In this document: positions 33,166-40,396 of the stretch, piece after piece
Numbering within the stretch: the stretch's first letter is position 1
Layout: every line of letters begins with the position of its first letter
From: Palsa-1447 sp964414785
GTDB lineage: Bacteria; Verrucomicrobiota; Verrucomicrobiia; Opitutales; Opitutaceae
DNA: 64,000 nucleotides
Direction: 5' to 3'
Assembly: GCA_964414785.1 (NCBI GenBank)
Contig: CAYPXZ010000015.1
Location: 1 to 64,000, forward strand
Notes under the pieces: generated by a model
Told to the model about the DNA's origin: nothing
Database searches by the model: none
Seen by the model: only the letters and a program-made list of their open reading frames with translations
Made by a program: the position numbers and the translations under genes

Positions 33166-35293
33166 GGGCGGCGAGGATGCGCTCGGGCGTCATCGGCAGT
33201 TGCAGCATCCGCAGCCCCGTGGCGTCGAAGACTGCGTTGGCTATCACCGCCCCGACCGCGGTAACCGACGGCTCCCCGCCCCCCTGGGGCGGCAAGTCGT
33301 TGTTCTCGACAAAAACGGTCTCGATGGTGGGAAGCCAGGAGAACGAGGGAATGCGGTACGTGCCGAAATTCCTGTCCAGGACCTCGCCTCCGGAGAAGTT
33401 GACCTCCTCGGAGAGCGCGTACCCGAGGCCCATGATGAGGCCTCCCTCCATCTGCTGGCTCGCCCCCGATGGATTGATGACGACACCCATGTCCTGGGCG
33501 CAGACCATGCGCTTGACGCTGACGACGCCGTCGGTCGCCCCGACGGCAACCTCCGCCATGGCCGCGAAGTAAGTCCCAGCGTCGATGCCGCACGCCACGC
33601 CGAATCCGCGCTTGCTGGGCGAGCGGGCGGGCGACCACCCGAACTTGGCCGCGGCGGCCCTGAGCACCCCCGCCATCCTCGGGTCGGCCAGATTCCGGAT
33701 GCGGAACTCGACCGGGTCGACGCCGGCCGCGGAGGCCATCAGGTCGATCTGGGACTCGCGCGCGAAGGTGTTGGCGCTGTTTCCCGGGCCCCGCCAGGCG
33801 CCGGTCGTGAAGGGATGGGCCCCGGCCGGCCCGCGGATGTCCGTCACGTGGACGCAGGTGCGGTGATTCGGGATCGAATAGAACTGCTCTGCGCCGCGTC
33901 CGCCGGCGTAGAACTCATCGTAGTTCCAGAACGTGATCTTCCCGTCGGCGTCGATCCCCGAGGTGATCTTGACGATCGCTGCCGGCCGGAACCAGTCGTT
34001 GTAGAACTCCTCCTCGCGGCTCCAAGCTACCTGGACAGGCCTGCCGCAGGCCTTGGACAGGCGTGCCGCCTCGACGGCCTCCAGGTTCATCGACTTGCCC
34101 CCGAATGCACCGCCCACGTACGGAGTGATCACGCGGACCCTCTCGACCGGTAGCCCTATCGCCACCGCGATTTCCTCGCGCGCCCCGAACGGATTCTGCG
34201 TGGAGGCCCAGACGGTCGCCCCCCCGCCCTCGAACCGGGCCAGCGCCGTGTGGGGCTCCATCGCGGCGTGCGCGACATAGGCGTTGAGGAATGTCGTCTC
34301 GAACTTCCGGGTTGATCGGCGCTCGCCCTCGGGGATGTCGCCGCCCCTGGCCACCACCTTCCCCTCCGGAGCTACCCCAAGGAGGTGGTCGAAAATCGTG
34401 CGGGGATCGAGATTCGATGCGGGCACATCGAATTCGGCCCTGACCCTCTTGATGGCTGCGGCAGCCATGTCCGGAAGCTCATGGAGGACCGCGACCAGGT
34501 CGCCGTCGCGCACCACCTTTGCCCCGGGTACCTCCCCCGCGGGCCCCATGTCGAGGCTCTTCAGAGTCGCGCCGTGGGAGGGCGGGCGCACCACCTTGGC
34601 GTAAAGCATGCCGGGCAGGCGCACGTCGCCCGAATACCTCGCCTCGCCCGTCACCTTGTCCCTGCCGTCGCGCCTCTTTACCGGCTTGCCCATGATCTTG
34701 AACTGCCGGAAATCCTTGAGGCTCGGGCCGACCTTCAGGCGCCGCTCGATCCGCCTGCCCTTTGCGAGCGCGCCATAGGTCACCCTGCGAGTCTCCTGTT
34801 CCCTGTCAAAGATGACCCCGTCCCGTGTCACCAGCCTGTCCACCGGCACGCCTAGCGCCTCGGCCGCAAGGTCAACGAGGATCGCCTTCGCCTCGGCGGC
34901 CGCCTTCCTCATGGCCGGCCCAAAGTAGCGGACCGTCATCGATCCCCACGTGCCCATATCATAGGGGCAGAGCTCCGTGTCGCCCATCACCATGTCGACC
35001 GATTCGAGCGTGACGTCGAGCTCGTCGGCCAGCATCTGGCCGATCGACGTCCCCGAGCCCTGGCCCATCTCGATCTTCCCCGTAAACCCCGTCACCCTGC
35101 CGTCCTCACCGATCCGGACGAACGCGTTGAAATCCGTGGGCAGCTCGGGGCGCACAGGCCCGACGCGGGCGACTCCCTCCAGGGCCACCTCGGCCGAGGC
35201 GATGCTGCTCAGGGAGACGAGGACCACGATACCCCCCGCCATCTGCTGGAGGAATTCGCGGCGCGTCGGCAGGCGTGTCGGGTTTGGGTTCAC
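33158..35293 (-). CDS. Molybdopterin-binding subunit of an aldehyde/isoquinoline oxidase-type hydroxylase
   Basis: A 711-residue large subunit of the xanthine dehydrogenase family, closest in layout to IorB-type periplasmic enzymes. GTG 35293 is chosen: it has a strong GAGGAGG ribosome site, overlaps the small-subunit stop by GTGA, and puts a twin-arginine signal (TRREFLQQMAGGIVVLVSL) at the N terminus. Molybdopterin regions include GQGSGTSIGQMLADEL, YVGGAFGGKSMNLEAVEAAR and the probable catalytic glutamate in GGGEPSVTAVGAV. Export would be by Tat with bound cofactor. No FAD subunit or XdhC-like maturation gene is in the window. The substrate is unknown. Confidence 0.88.
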   Translation of the reverse strand: MNPNPTRLPTRREFLQQMAGGIVVLVSLSSIASAEVALEGVARVGPVRPELPTDFNAFVRIGEDGRVTGFTGKIEMGQGSGTSIGQMLADELDVTLESVDMVMGDTELCPYDMGTWGSMTVRYFGPAMRKAAAEAKAILVDLAAEALGVPVDRLVTRDGVIFDREQETRRVTYGALAKGRRIERRLKVGPSLKDFRQFKIMGKPVKRRDGRDKVTGEARYSGDVRLPGMLYAKVVRPPSHGATLKSLDMGPAGEVPGAKVVRDGDLVAVLHELPDMAAAAIKRVRAEFDVPASNLDPRTIFDHLLGVAPEGKVVARGGDIPEGERRSTRKFETTFLNAYVAHAAMEPHTALARFEGGGATVWASTQNPFGAREEIAVAIGLPVERVRVITPYVGGAFGGKSMNLEAVEAARLSKACGRPVQVAWSREEEFYNDWFRPAAIVKITSGIDADGKITFWNYDEFYAGGRGAEQFYSIPNHRTCVHVTDIRGPAGAHPFTTGAWRGPGNSANTFARESQIDLMASAAGVDPVEFRIRNLADPRMAGVLRAAAAKFGWSPARSPSKRGFGVACGIDAGTYFAAMAEVAVGATDGVVSVKRMVCAQDMGVVINPSGASQQMEGGLIMGLGYALSEEVNFSGGEVLDRNFGTYRIPSFSWLPTIETVFVENNDLPPQGGGEPSVTAVGAVIANAVFDATGLRMLQLPMTPERILAARV

Positions 35294-35769
35294 TTCGCGC
35301 CTCCTCTCATCTCCGCTGCCGCATCGTGGATGGCCCGGACAATCCTCGGGTGAGCTCCGCAGCGGCAGAGGTTGTGCTCCATGCCGCTCAGGATCTGCTC
35401 CTCCGACGGGTCGGGGTTGGCTCGGAGCAAGCCCGCAGCCTCCATGATCATGCCCGGGGTGCAATAGCCGCACTGCATGGCCTCGTTGTCCGCGAATGCC
35501 TTCTGCAGGGGGTGCAGCTTTCCATCCTTTGCAAGGCCCTCGATCGTGACGACGTCCTTTCCGTGGACCTCCTTCGCCCGCCTCAGACACGAGCGGACGG
35601 GCTTCCCATCGACGAGGACCGTGCAGGCGCCGCAGTGGCCCTCGCCGCACCCGTACTTTGCTCCCGTCAGGCCGAGGTCCGTCCTGAGGACCCACAGCAG
35701 GTGGCGGTCCGAATCCACGTCCAGGTGGACTTCGCCGCCGTTGAGCCGGAATGAGAGCGTGTCGGGCAT
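35290..35769 (-). CDS. (2Fe-2S) subunit of the molybdenum hydroxylase
   Basis: A 159-residue small subunit with a plant-type ferredoxin cluster (KYGCGEGHCGACTVLVDG then C in RSCLRRA) and a second cluster domain (MQCGYCTPGMIMEA and NLCRCGAHPRI). ATG 35769 gives the family N terminus MPDTLSFRLNG; the longer frame to 35850 adds basic residues without similarity. It passes electrons from the molybdenum site to an acceptor. It lacks its own signal, as expected for a partner carried out with the Tat-targeted large subunit. The next 290 bases upstream contain no gene. Confidence 0.9.
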   Translation of the reverse strand: MPDTLSFRLNGGEVHLDVDSDRHLLWVLRTDLGLTGAKYGCGEGHCGACTVLVDGKPVRSCLRRAKEVHGKDVVTIEGLAKDGKLHPLQKAFADNEAMQCGYCTPGMIMEAAGLLRANPDPSEEQILSGMEHNLCRCGAHPRIVRAIHDAAAEMRGGAK

Positions 35770-36059
35770 GGTTTTTCGGATGCGGACCACCGCCGGATCA
35801 GGGGCCACTGCACGGGTCATGCGCAGGACCCGAAGCACTGTGCGCCTCATCCAACCGTGTGCGTTTCGCGATTGTCTACGGGGTCCATTATAGGCCTCCC
35901 TGGGACGGGGGCTGTTCCTCTATTGCCATAAACGGTGCAAATTTTGTCCGCCCCCGGGGGATGGGGCGGAACCCCTTCGCCTCCTCGACAGGCATGAGGA
36001 GAACGTCTCGTGAAGACGCCGGGCGCGGCCGTCCGCGAACCTTTAGCCAACCCACTCCG

Positions 36060-36794
36060 TCAAATGACCGGGTCGGTTGAGTAGAGGAGCTGGTGGACGA
36101 GCGCCAGCACGCTCTCGACCGTGAAGGGTTTCAGCAGGAACCCCTGGGCAAACGAATCCGGATGGCGCGTGTTCGGCCCGGGGACGACCCCGCTTATGGC
36201 AAGGATCGGGATGTCGGCGTTGATTTCCTTGGCCCAGTCGGCCAGCCCGGGACCCGCCAGGTGCGGCATGTCCATGTCGGTGACGATCAGGTTGATTTCC
36301 CGGCGGCGCGCCTTCAATAGGACAAGGGCCTCGTCCCCGTCGCCGGCGACGAGGACGCGGTACCCGTGGCGCGTCAGCATGGCGGTCGTCGTGACCCTGA
36401 TGAGGGGGTCGTCGTCGACCACGAGCACAAGCTCCCCGTTTCCGCGCGGAGCCGTGGCCGCGATGGCGTCCGCTGCCAGGTTTCCCTCGGCGGGCGGGAG
36501 GTAAGCCCGGAACTTGGTGCCGCGGCCGAGCTCGGTCTGGACCGTCACAAAGCCCGAATGGCTCTCGACGATTCCCCGCACGGTCGAAAGCCCGAGGCCC
36601 GTTCCCTTGTCCCCCGCCTTGGTGGTGAAGAAGTGATCCCACATCCGCGCTAGCACGTGCGGCGGAATGCCGGTGCCGGTGTCATGAACCTGCAATACGA
36701 CCCAGCGGCCGGCGCGCGCGCCCTGCTCCAGGCCGGCGGCCGCCGCGCCCCATGCGGACGTGACGATAAGGAGCCTGCGAGCATCGGTATTCAT
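36060..36794 (-). CDS. Truncated hybrid histidine kinase (ATPase remnant plus receiver domain)
   Basis: A 244-residue protein with the last part of a histidine-kinase ATPase domain (DTGTGIPP, MWDHFFTTK, GTGLGLSTVRGIVESHSG) followed by a complete receiver domain (VVDDDPLIR, phosphoacceptor in IVTDMDMPHLAG, lysine in LLKPFT). The dimerisation/phosphohistidine domain and the N box of the ATPase are missing, so it cannot be a working kinase alone. The first 30 residues resemble nothing I recognise. An AAAGG ribosome site before ATG 36794 suggests it is still translated. It is divergent from the HxlR gene. Confidence 0.8.
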   Translation of the reverse strand: MNTDARRLLIVTSAWGAAAAGLEQGARAGRWVVLQVHDTGTGIPPHVLARMWDHFFTTKAGDKGTGLGLSTVRGIVESHSGFVTVQTELGRGTKFRAYLPPAEGNLAADAIAATAPRGNGELVLVVDDDPLIRVTTTAMLTRHGYRVLVAGDGDEALVLLKARRREINLIVTDMDMPHLAGPGLADWAKEINADIPILAISGVVPGPNTRHPDSFAQGFLLKPFTVESVLALVHQLLYSTDPVI

Positions 36795-36822
36795 GGCGTG
36801 CCTTTGTAGTTGCTTGCGATTT

Positions 36823-36867
36823 GCAAGTCACACGACTCTGATTAGTCACTTGCTTGAGGCAAGTCAC
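36823..36867. promoter_or_regulatory. Inverted and direct repeats between HxlR gene and kinase remnant
   Basis: GCAAGTCAC occurs at 36823-36831 and again at 36859-36867. ACTTGC (36848-36853) and GCAAGT (36859-36864) form a perfect six-base inverted repeat with a five-base spacer. Set in an AT-rich divergent promoter region directly before an HxlR regulator, this is a likely autoregulatory operator. Confidence 0.55.
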
Positions 36868-36884
36868 TATTTTAGCGTCACCGG

Positions 36885-37292
36885 GTGCCCCAATCCCGCC
36901 GAAGAAGAGCCGAGGTCCCCAGGTCCCCCTGCCCCATTTCGGGGTCTCTCGACCTCATAGGCGACCGCTGGACCCTCCTCGTCGTGCGAGATCTGTTCTG
37001 GGGCAAGCGCCGCTTCGGGGAGTTTCTGGAATCGCCCGAGTACATCCCCACCAATATTCTCGCGGACCGGCTCGGCCGCCTTGAGCAGGCCGGGCTCTTA
37101 GGGCGCAAACCCTACCAGGAGAACCCGCCCCGCTATGACTACGCGCTGACAAGGAAGGGCCGCGACCTTGGGCCCGTCCTTGCGGCGCTTGTCACCTGGG
37201 GGAAATGCCACATCCCGGGATCGCGCACGCTCGGCGAGTCGAAGGGGCCTTCGGCGAAGGCCCGGTCGCGCCCCGGCAGGAAGAGGGCCTAG
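36885..37292 (+). CDS. HxlR-family winged-helix regulator
   Basis: A 135-residue HxlR-type regulator: CPISGSLDLIGDRWTLLVVRDL is the family signature (shown in parts: cysteine at about 16, DRWT at about 27), followed by RRFGEFLESPEYIPTNILA and the wing region YDYALTRKGRDLGP. The cysteine near the N terminus is the residue that senses aldehydes or redox stress in characterised members. The start is GTG 36885 without a clear ribosome site. The C-terminal tail is basic. It ends overlapping the convergent EVE gene by four bases. Confidence 0.88.
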   Translation: MPQSRRRRAEVPRSPCPISGSLDLIGDRWTLLVVRDLFWGKRRFGEFLESPEYIPTNILADRLGRLEQAGLLGRKPYQENPPRYDYALTRKGRDLGPVLAALVTWGKCHIPGSRTLGESKGPSAKARSRPGRKRA

Positions 37293-37699
37293 CCTGCCAG
37301 CGCTACGATCCTGTCAAAGTCGGCCCCTGCGACCGGCATGACCGAAAGGCGCGTGTGCCGAAGGAGCGGCACCGCCGCAAGCGCCGGGTCCTTCCTCATC
37401 TGTTCAAGAGTGACCGGGCGCTTGAGCGCCCTGACCGGCTCGAGCTCGACGGAGACCCAGCCCGGTTCCTCGGCAGTCGGGTCCGGGTAGGCGGCCCTTG
37501 ACACACGGGCAATGCCGACGACCTCCTTGGGCCCGCCGCTCGCGTAGAAGAGCACGGCGTCCCCCTTGCCCATCGCCTTGAGGTTGTTCCGGGCCTGGTA
37601 ATTGCGCACGCCGTCCCAGGAGGTGCGGCCGTCCCTTACGAACGCATCCCACGAGTAACTCTCGGGCTCCTGTTTCACCAACCAGTGCTGGGTCTTCAT
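37289..37699 (-). CDS. EVE-domain protein
   Basis: A 136-residue single-domain EVE protein. It starts MKTQHWLVKQEPESYSWDAF and has DGVRNYQARNNLKAMGKGD and FYASGGPKEVVGIARVS, the standard family pattern. EVE domains belong to the PUA-like fold and bind modified bases in DNA or RNA (family knowledge). ATG 37699 matches the usual N terminus; the frame extends upstream without similarity. It stands alone on this strand, next to an alkylguanine methyltransferase gene. Confidence 0.92.
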   Translation of the reverse strand: MKTQHWLVKQEPESYSWDAFVRDGRTSWDGVRNYQARNNLKAMGKGDAVLFYASGGPKEVVGIARVSRAAYPDPTAEEPGWVSVELEPVRALKRPVTLEQMRKDPALAAVPLLRHTRLSVMPVAGADFDRIVALAG

Positions 37700-37875
37700 C
37701 GTTTGCGGCGGTTGCGCCCGGCGGGGTCCGTCCGCACCGCGGCGGCGCAGGGGCAACGCACGCCGAAAGAGAGCATGGAATGCCAGGAAAGGTAAACCGT
37801 AATGACACGAGGACCCGATTGCCGTTGCCTCGCCGCCAGGGCCTCGGAGAAACTCCGCGGTCGTCGGTCCCCGCC

Positions 37876-38397
37876 ATGGCATTTGTCATCTTCCCCACCC
37901 CTTTCGGAGCCTGCGGATTGGCGTGGAGCGACGCAAAGGTCGTCCGGTTCCAATTGCCCGAGGAGACGGAGGCCCTCACGCGGGAGCGGCTGTCGCGGTT
38001 CGGCCCCGAGACGGTTGAGGAGGGGGCGCCCCCTTGGGTGCACCGGGTCGTGGCCCGCGCCAGGGCCCACCTCGGCGGAGAGGCCCAGGATTTCTCCGAC
38101 ATCGGGCTCGACTGGTCCCTCGTGAGCGACTTCCAGCGCGCCGTCTACCTGCAGACGCAGGCGATCGCACCCGGTTTGAAGAGAAGCTACGGGGAGGTCG
38201 CCCGGGCCCTCGCGCTCGGTCCCGAGTCAGCGCGCGCCGTCGGGGTGGCCCTCGCCACGAACCCGTGGCCGCTCCTGGTCCCGTGCCATCGCGTGGTCTC
38301 GGCCAGCGACAAGATGACGGGATTCTCCGCGCCGGGAGGCGTGCGCACGAAGACGCGCCTCCTCGCGCTTGAGGGAGCCGAGCTCCTTTCCGAGTGA
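37876..38397 (+). CDS. Methylated-DNA-protein-cysteine methyltransferase
   Basis: A 173-residue O6-alkylguanine DNA alkyltransferase. The C-terminal domain has the helix-turn-helix (RSYGEVARALAL), an asparagine hinge (ATNPWPLLV) and the acceptor cysteine C137 in PCHRVV. The N-terminal domain is short, as in Ogt. ATG 37876 starts MAFVIFPTPFG, matching the family's first strand; an upstream in-frame start adds basic residues only. It repairs O6-methylguanine by suicide transfer. Confidence 0.92.
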   Translation: MAFVIFPTPFGACGLAWSDAKVVRFQLPEETEALTRERLSRFGPETVEEGAPPWVHRVVARARAHLGGEAQDFSDIGLDWSLVSDFQRAVYLQTQAIAPGLKRSYGEVARALALGPESARAVGVALATNPWPLLVPCHRVVSASDKMTGFSAPGGVRTKTRLLALEGAELLSE

Positions 38398-38399
38398 AC

Positions 38400-38449
38400 G
38401 CGGGGCACTCAGGTTAAAAATCTTTGAATCAATGCCTTCGGTGCCCCGC
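38400..38449. repeat. Nine-base inverted repeat with AT-rich 32-base loop
   Basis: GCGGGGCAC (38400-38408) and GTGCCCCGC (38441-38449) are exact inverse copies separated by an AT-rich loop including TTAAAAATCTTTGAAT. It begins two bases after the methyltransferase stop. A termination or mRNA-end structure is possible, although no T run follows. Confidence 0.45.
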
Positions 38450-38543
38450 CGGCGCGAAGAACCCAAGGATTGGCGTTGCCACCGCGGGAATCGAGCAGTG
38501 ACGATTCGCCGCCAAGTCCAGCCAGACTAAACGTCCAAGCCCT

Positions 38544-39248
38544 GTGCCCCCCTCAACGCCCGAGCTCGTCCTGGTCGTGCCCGTATACAACGAGCAGGAT
38601 GCCATCGTGCCGGTCCTTAGGGAGTGGAGGGCCGAGCTTTCAAGGACGGTGGGCGACGGGCGGTTCGTTATCCTTGTGGTCGACGACGGCTCGACTGACG
38701 GGACGCCCAAGCGACTCGCGGAGCTGGACTGGCCCGAGCTCCGGGTCCACCGCCACTCGAACCGGGGGCACGGCCAGAGTTGCCTCGTGGGCTACATCGA
38801 GGCCAACCGGATGAAGGCGACCTACATCTTCCAGATCGATTCGGACGGCCAGTGCGACCCGGCCGGCTTCGCGAGCGTCTGGGCAAGGCGAGAGCGGGCG
38901 GCCGCCATCTATGGAAGGAGGAGGAGCCGCGACGACGGGTTGGCCAGGAGGGTGATCAGCTCGGTCCTGCGGCTTTCACTGAAGGTCGCCCGGGGGACGC
39001 GCCTCAACGACACCAACGTCCCCTTCCGGCTCTACCGCGCGCCCCTTGCGGCCGCCGCGGCCGCGAGGGTTCCCGCCGACTTCAACCTGGCGAACATCGC
39101 GATGGCGCTGCTCCTCGAGCCCGAGGGGTTCGAGGAGGTGCCGATCCATTTTCGCGACCGCATCGGCGGCCACCCGACCGTGCGCCTGTGGGGGTTTGTA
39201 CCCAAGGCGCTGCGGTTGCACCGGGACGTTTTCAGGCTAGGCAAGTAG
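38544..39248 (+). CDS. Family 2 glycosyltransferase (dolichol-phosphate-mannose-synthase-like)
   Basis: A 234-residue GT2 enzyme with VVPVYNEQDAI, VVDDGSTDGTP, the metal-binding IDSDGQCDP (DXD-type), and RLNDTNVPFRLYR near the acceptor site. No C-terminal membrane helices are present, so it is the short form. GTG 38544 is the first start compatible with the family N terminus; no clear ribosome site is seen. The mutase-like gene begins three bases after its stop, indicating an operon for a lipid-linked or surface glycan. Confidence 0.88.
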   Translation: MPPSTPELVLVVPVYNEQDAIVPVLREWRAELSRTVGDGRFVILVVDDGSTDGTPKRLAELDWPELRVHRHSNRGHGQSCLVGYIEANRMKATYIFQIDSDGQCDPAGFASVWARRERAAAIYGRRRSRDDGLARRVISSVLRLSLKVARGTRLNDTNVPFRLYRAPLAAAAAARVPADFNLANIAMALLLEPEGFEEVPIHFRDRIGGHPTVRLWGFVPKALRLHRDVFRLGK

Positions 39249-39251
39249 GGA

Positions 39252-40388
39252 ATGCGAGACAGCTACGACTACCTGATCGTCGGGGCCGGCCTATCCGGGC
39301 TTGTCCTGGCCGAGCGCCTGGGCTCGCTGGGAAGAAGCTGCCTGGTCGTCGAGCGGCGCAACCACATCGGGGGGAACTGCCACGACCGCAAGGACCGCAA
39401 CGGCCTCTTCTTTCATGTCTATGGCCCCCACTATTTCCGGACGAACTCGGAGCTTGTCCGCACCTACCTGAGCCGGTTCACCGGCTGGGCGGATGCCAAG
39501 TACCGCGTGAGCGTCTATACGAGGGGCACGTACTGGAGCTTCCCCATAAACCTGGGGACATTCCGGCAGTTCAGCGCAAACCCCACGGCGACCGAGGAGG
39601 ACTTCAAGGCCTACCTGGCGCGAAGCGCCCTGCCGATCGCCTCCCCCGCCAATTCGAAGGAGGCCATCCTCGCCGCGGTCGGCACCGAGCTCTACGAGCT
39701 CTTCTACAGGGGCTACACCGAGAAGCAGTGGGGCCGGCCGGCGGAGGCGCTGGACGCCTCGGTCTGCCGCAGGCTCCCCATCCACACGGGGCTCGACGAG
39801 CGCTACTTCCGGGACGAGTTCCAGGCCCTCCCGAAATTGGGCTACCAGCCCATGTTTGACGCCATCCTGGAGGCGTCCAAGGCCGACCTGCGCCTGGAGA
39901 CCGACTACCGGGAGATCCTCCCGAAAGTCCGGTATCGGCACCTGATCTACTCCGGACCGCTGGATGAGTACTTCGACTGCCGCTTCGGCCCCCTGCCCTA
40001 CCGGACGGCGCGCTACGCCCTCGAGGAACTGGACCCGGACAAGGTCCCTGCGGGCGGCTTTGTCCAGCCCGTCCTGCAGGTCAATTACCCCGGCTCCGAG
40101 CCCTACACGAGGACCGTCGAGCTCAAGCACGTCACCGGCCAGGTAAGCCGCAGCTCAAACCTCGTCCGCGAATTCCCGGCGGAGTACAAGCCGGGCGAGA
40201 GCGACCCGAACTACCCGGTTCCCGGCGCGGAGAGCGACTCGCTTGCTGCGCGCTACCGCGAGCTCGCGGAGCGCGAGCCCGGCGTCACCTTCATCGGAAG
40301 GCTGGCCCAGTACCGCTACCTCAACATGGACCAGGTGGTCGGCGCGGCGCTCCACACGTTCGAGAAATTGCGCGACGGGAAGGCCTGA
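39252..40388 (+). CDS. glf: UDP-galactopyranose mutase-like flavoprotein
   Basis: A 378-residue FAD enzyme of the UDP-galactopyranose mutase family. It has the dinucleotide motif IVGAGLSGLVLAERL, the flavin-contacting RRNHIGGNCHD, and GPHYFRTNSE. Later family segments are YRGYTEKQWG, NYP, YRYLNMDQVVGAAL. The enzyme interconverts the pyranose and furanose forms of UDP-galactose for surface polysaccharides. The start codon follows a TAGGGA ribosome site and the gene is coupled to the GT2 gene. Confidence 0.88.
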   Translation: MRDSYDYLIVGAGLSGLVLAERLGSLGRSCLVVERRNHIGGNCHDRKDRNGLFFHVYGPHYFRTNSELVRTYLSRFTGWADAKYRVSVYTRGTYWSFPINLGTFRQFSANPTATEEDFKAYLARSALPIASPANSKEAILAAVGTELYELFYRGYTEKQWGRPAEALDASVCRRLPIHTGLDERYFRDEFQALPKLGYQPMFDAILEASKADLRLETDYREILPKVRYRHLIYSGPLDEYFDCRFGPLPYRTARYALEELDPDKVPAGGFVQPVLQVNYPGSEPYTRTVELKHVTGQVSRSSNLVREFPAEYKPGESDPNYPVPGAESDSLAARYRELAEREPGVTFIGRLAQYRYLNMDQVVGAALHTFEKLRDGKA

Positions 40389-40396
40389 GGTTCTGG

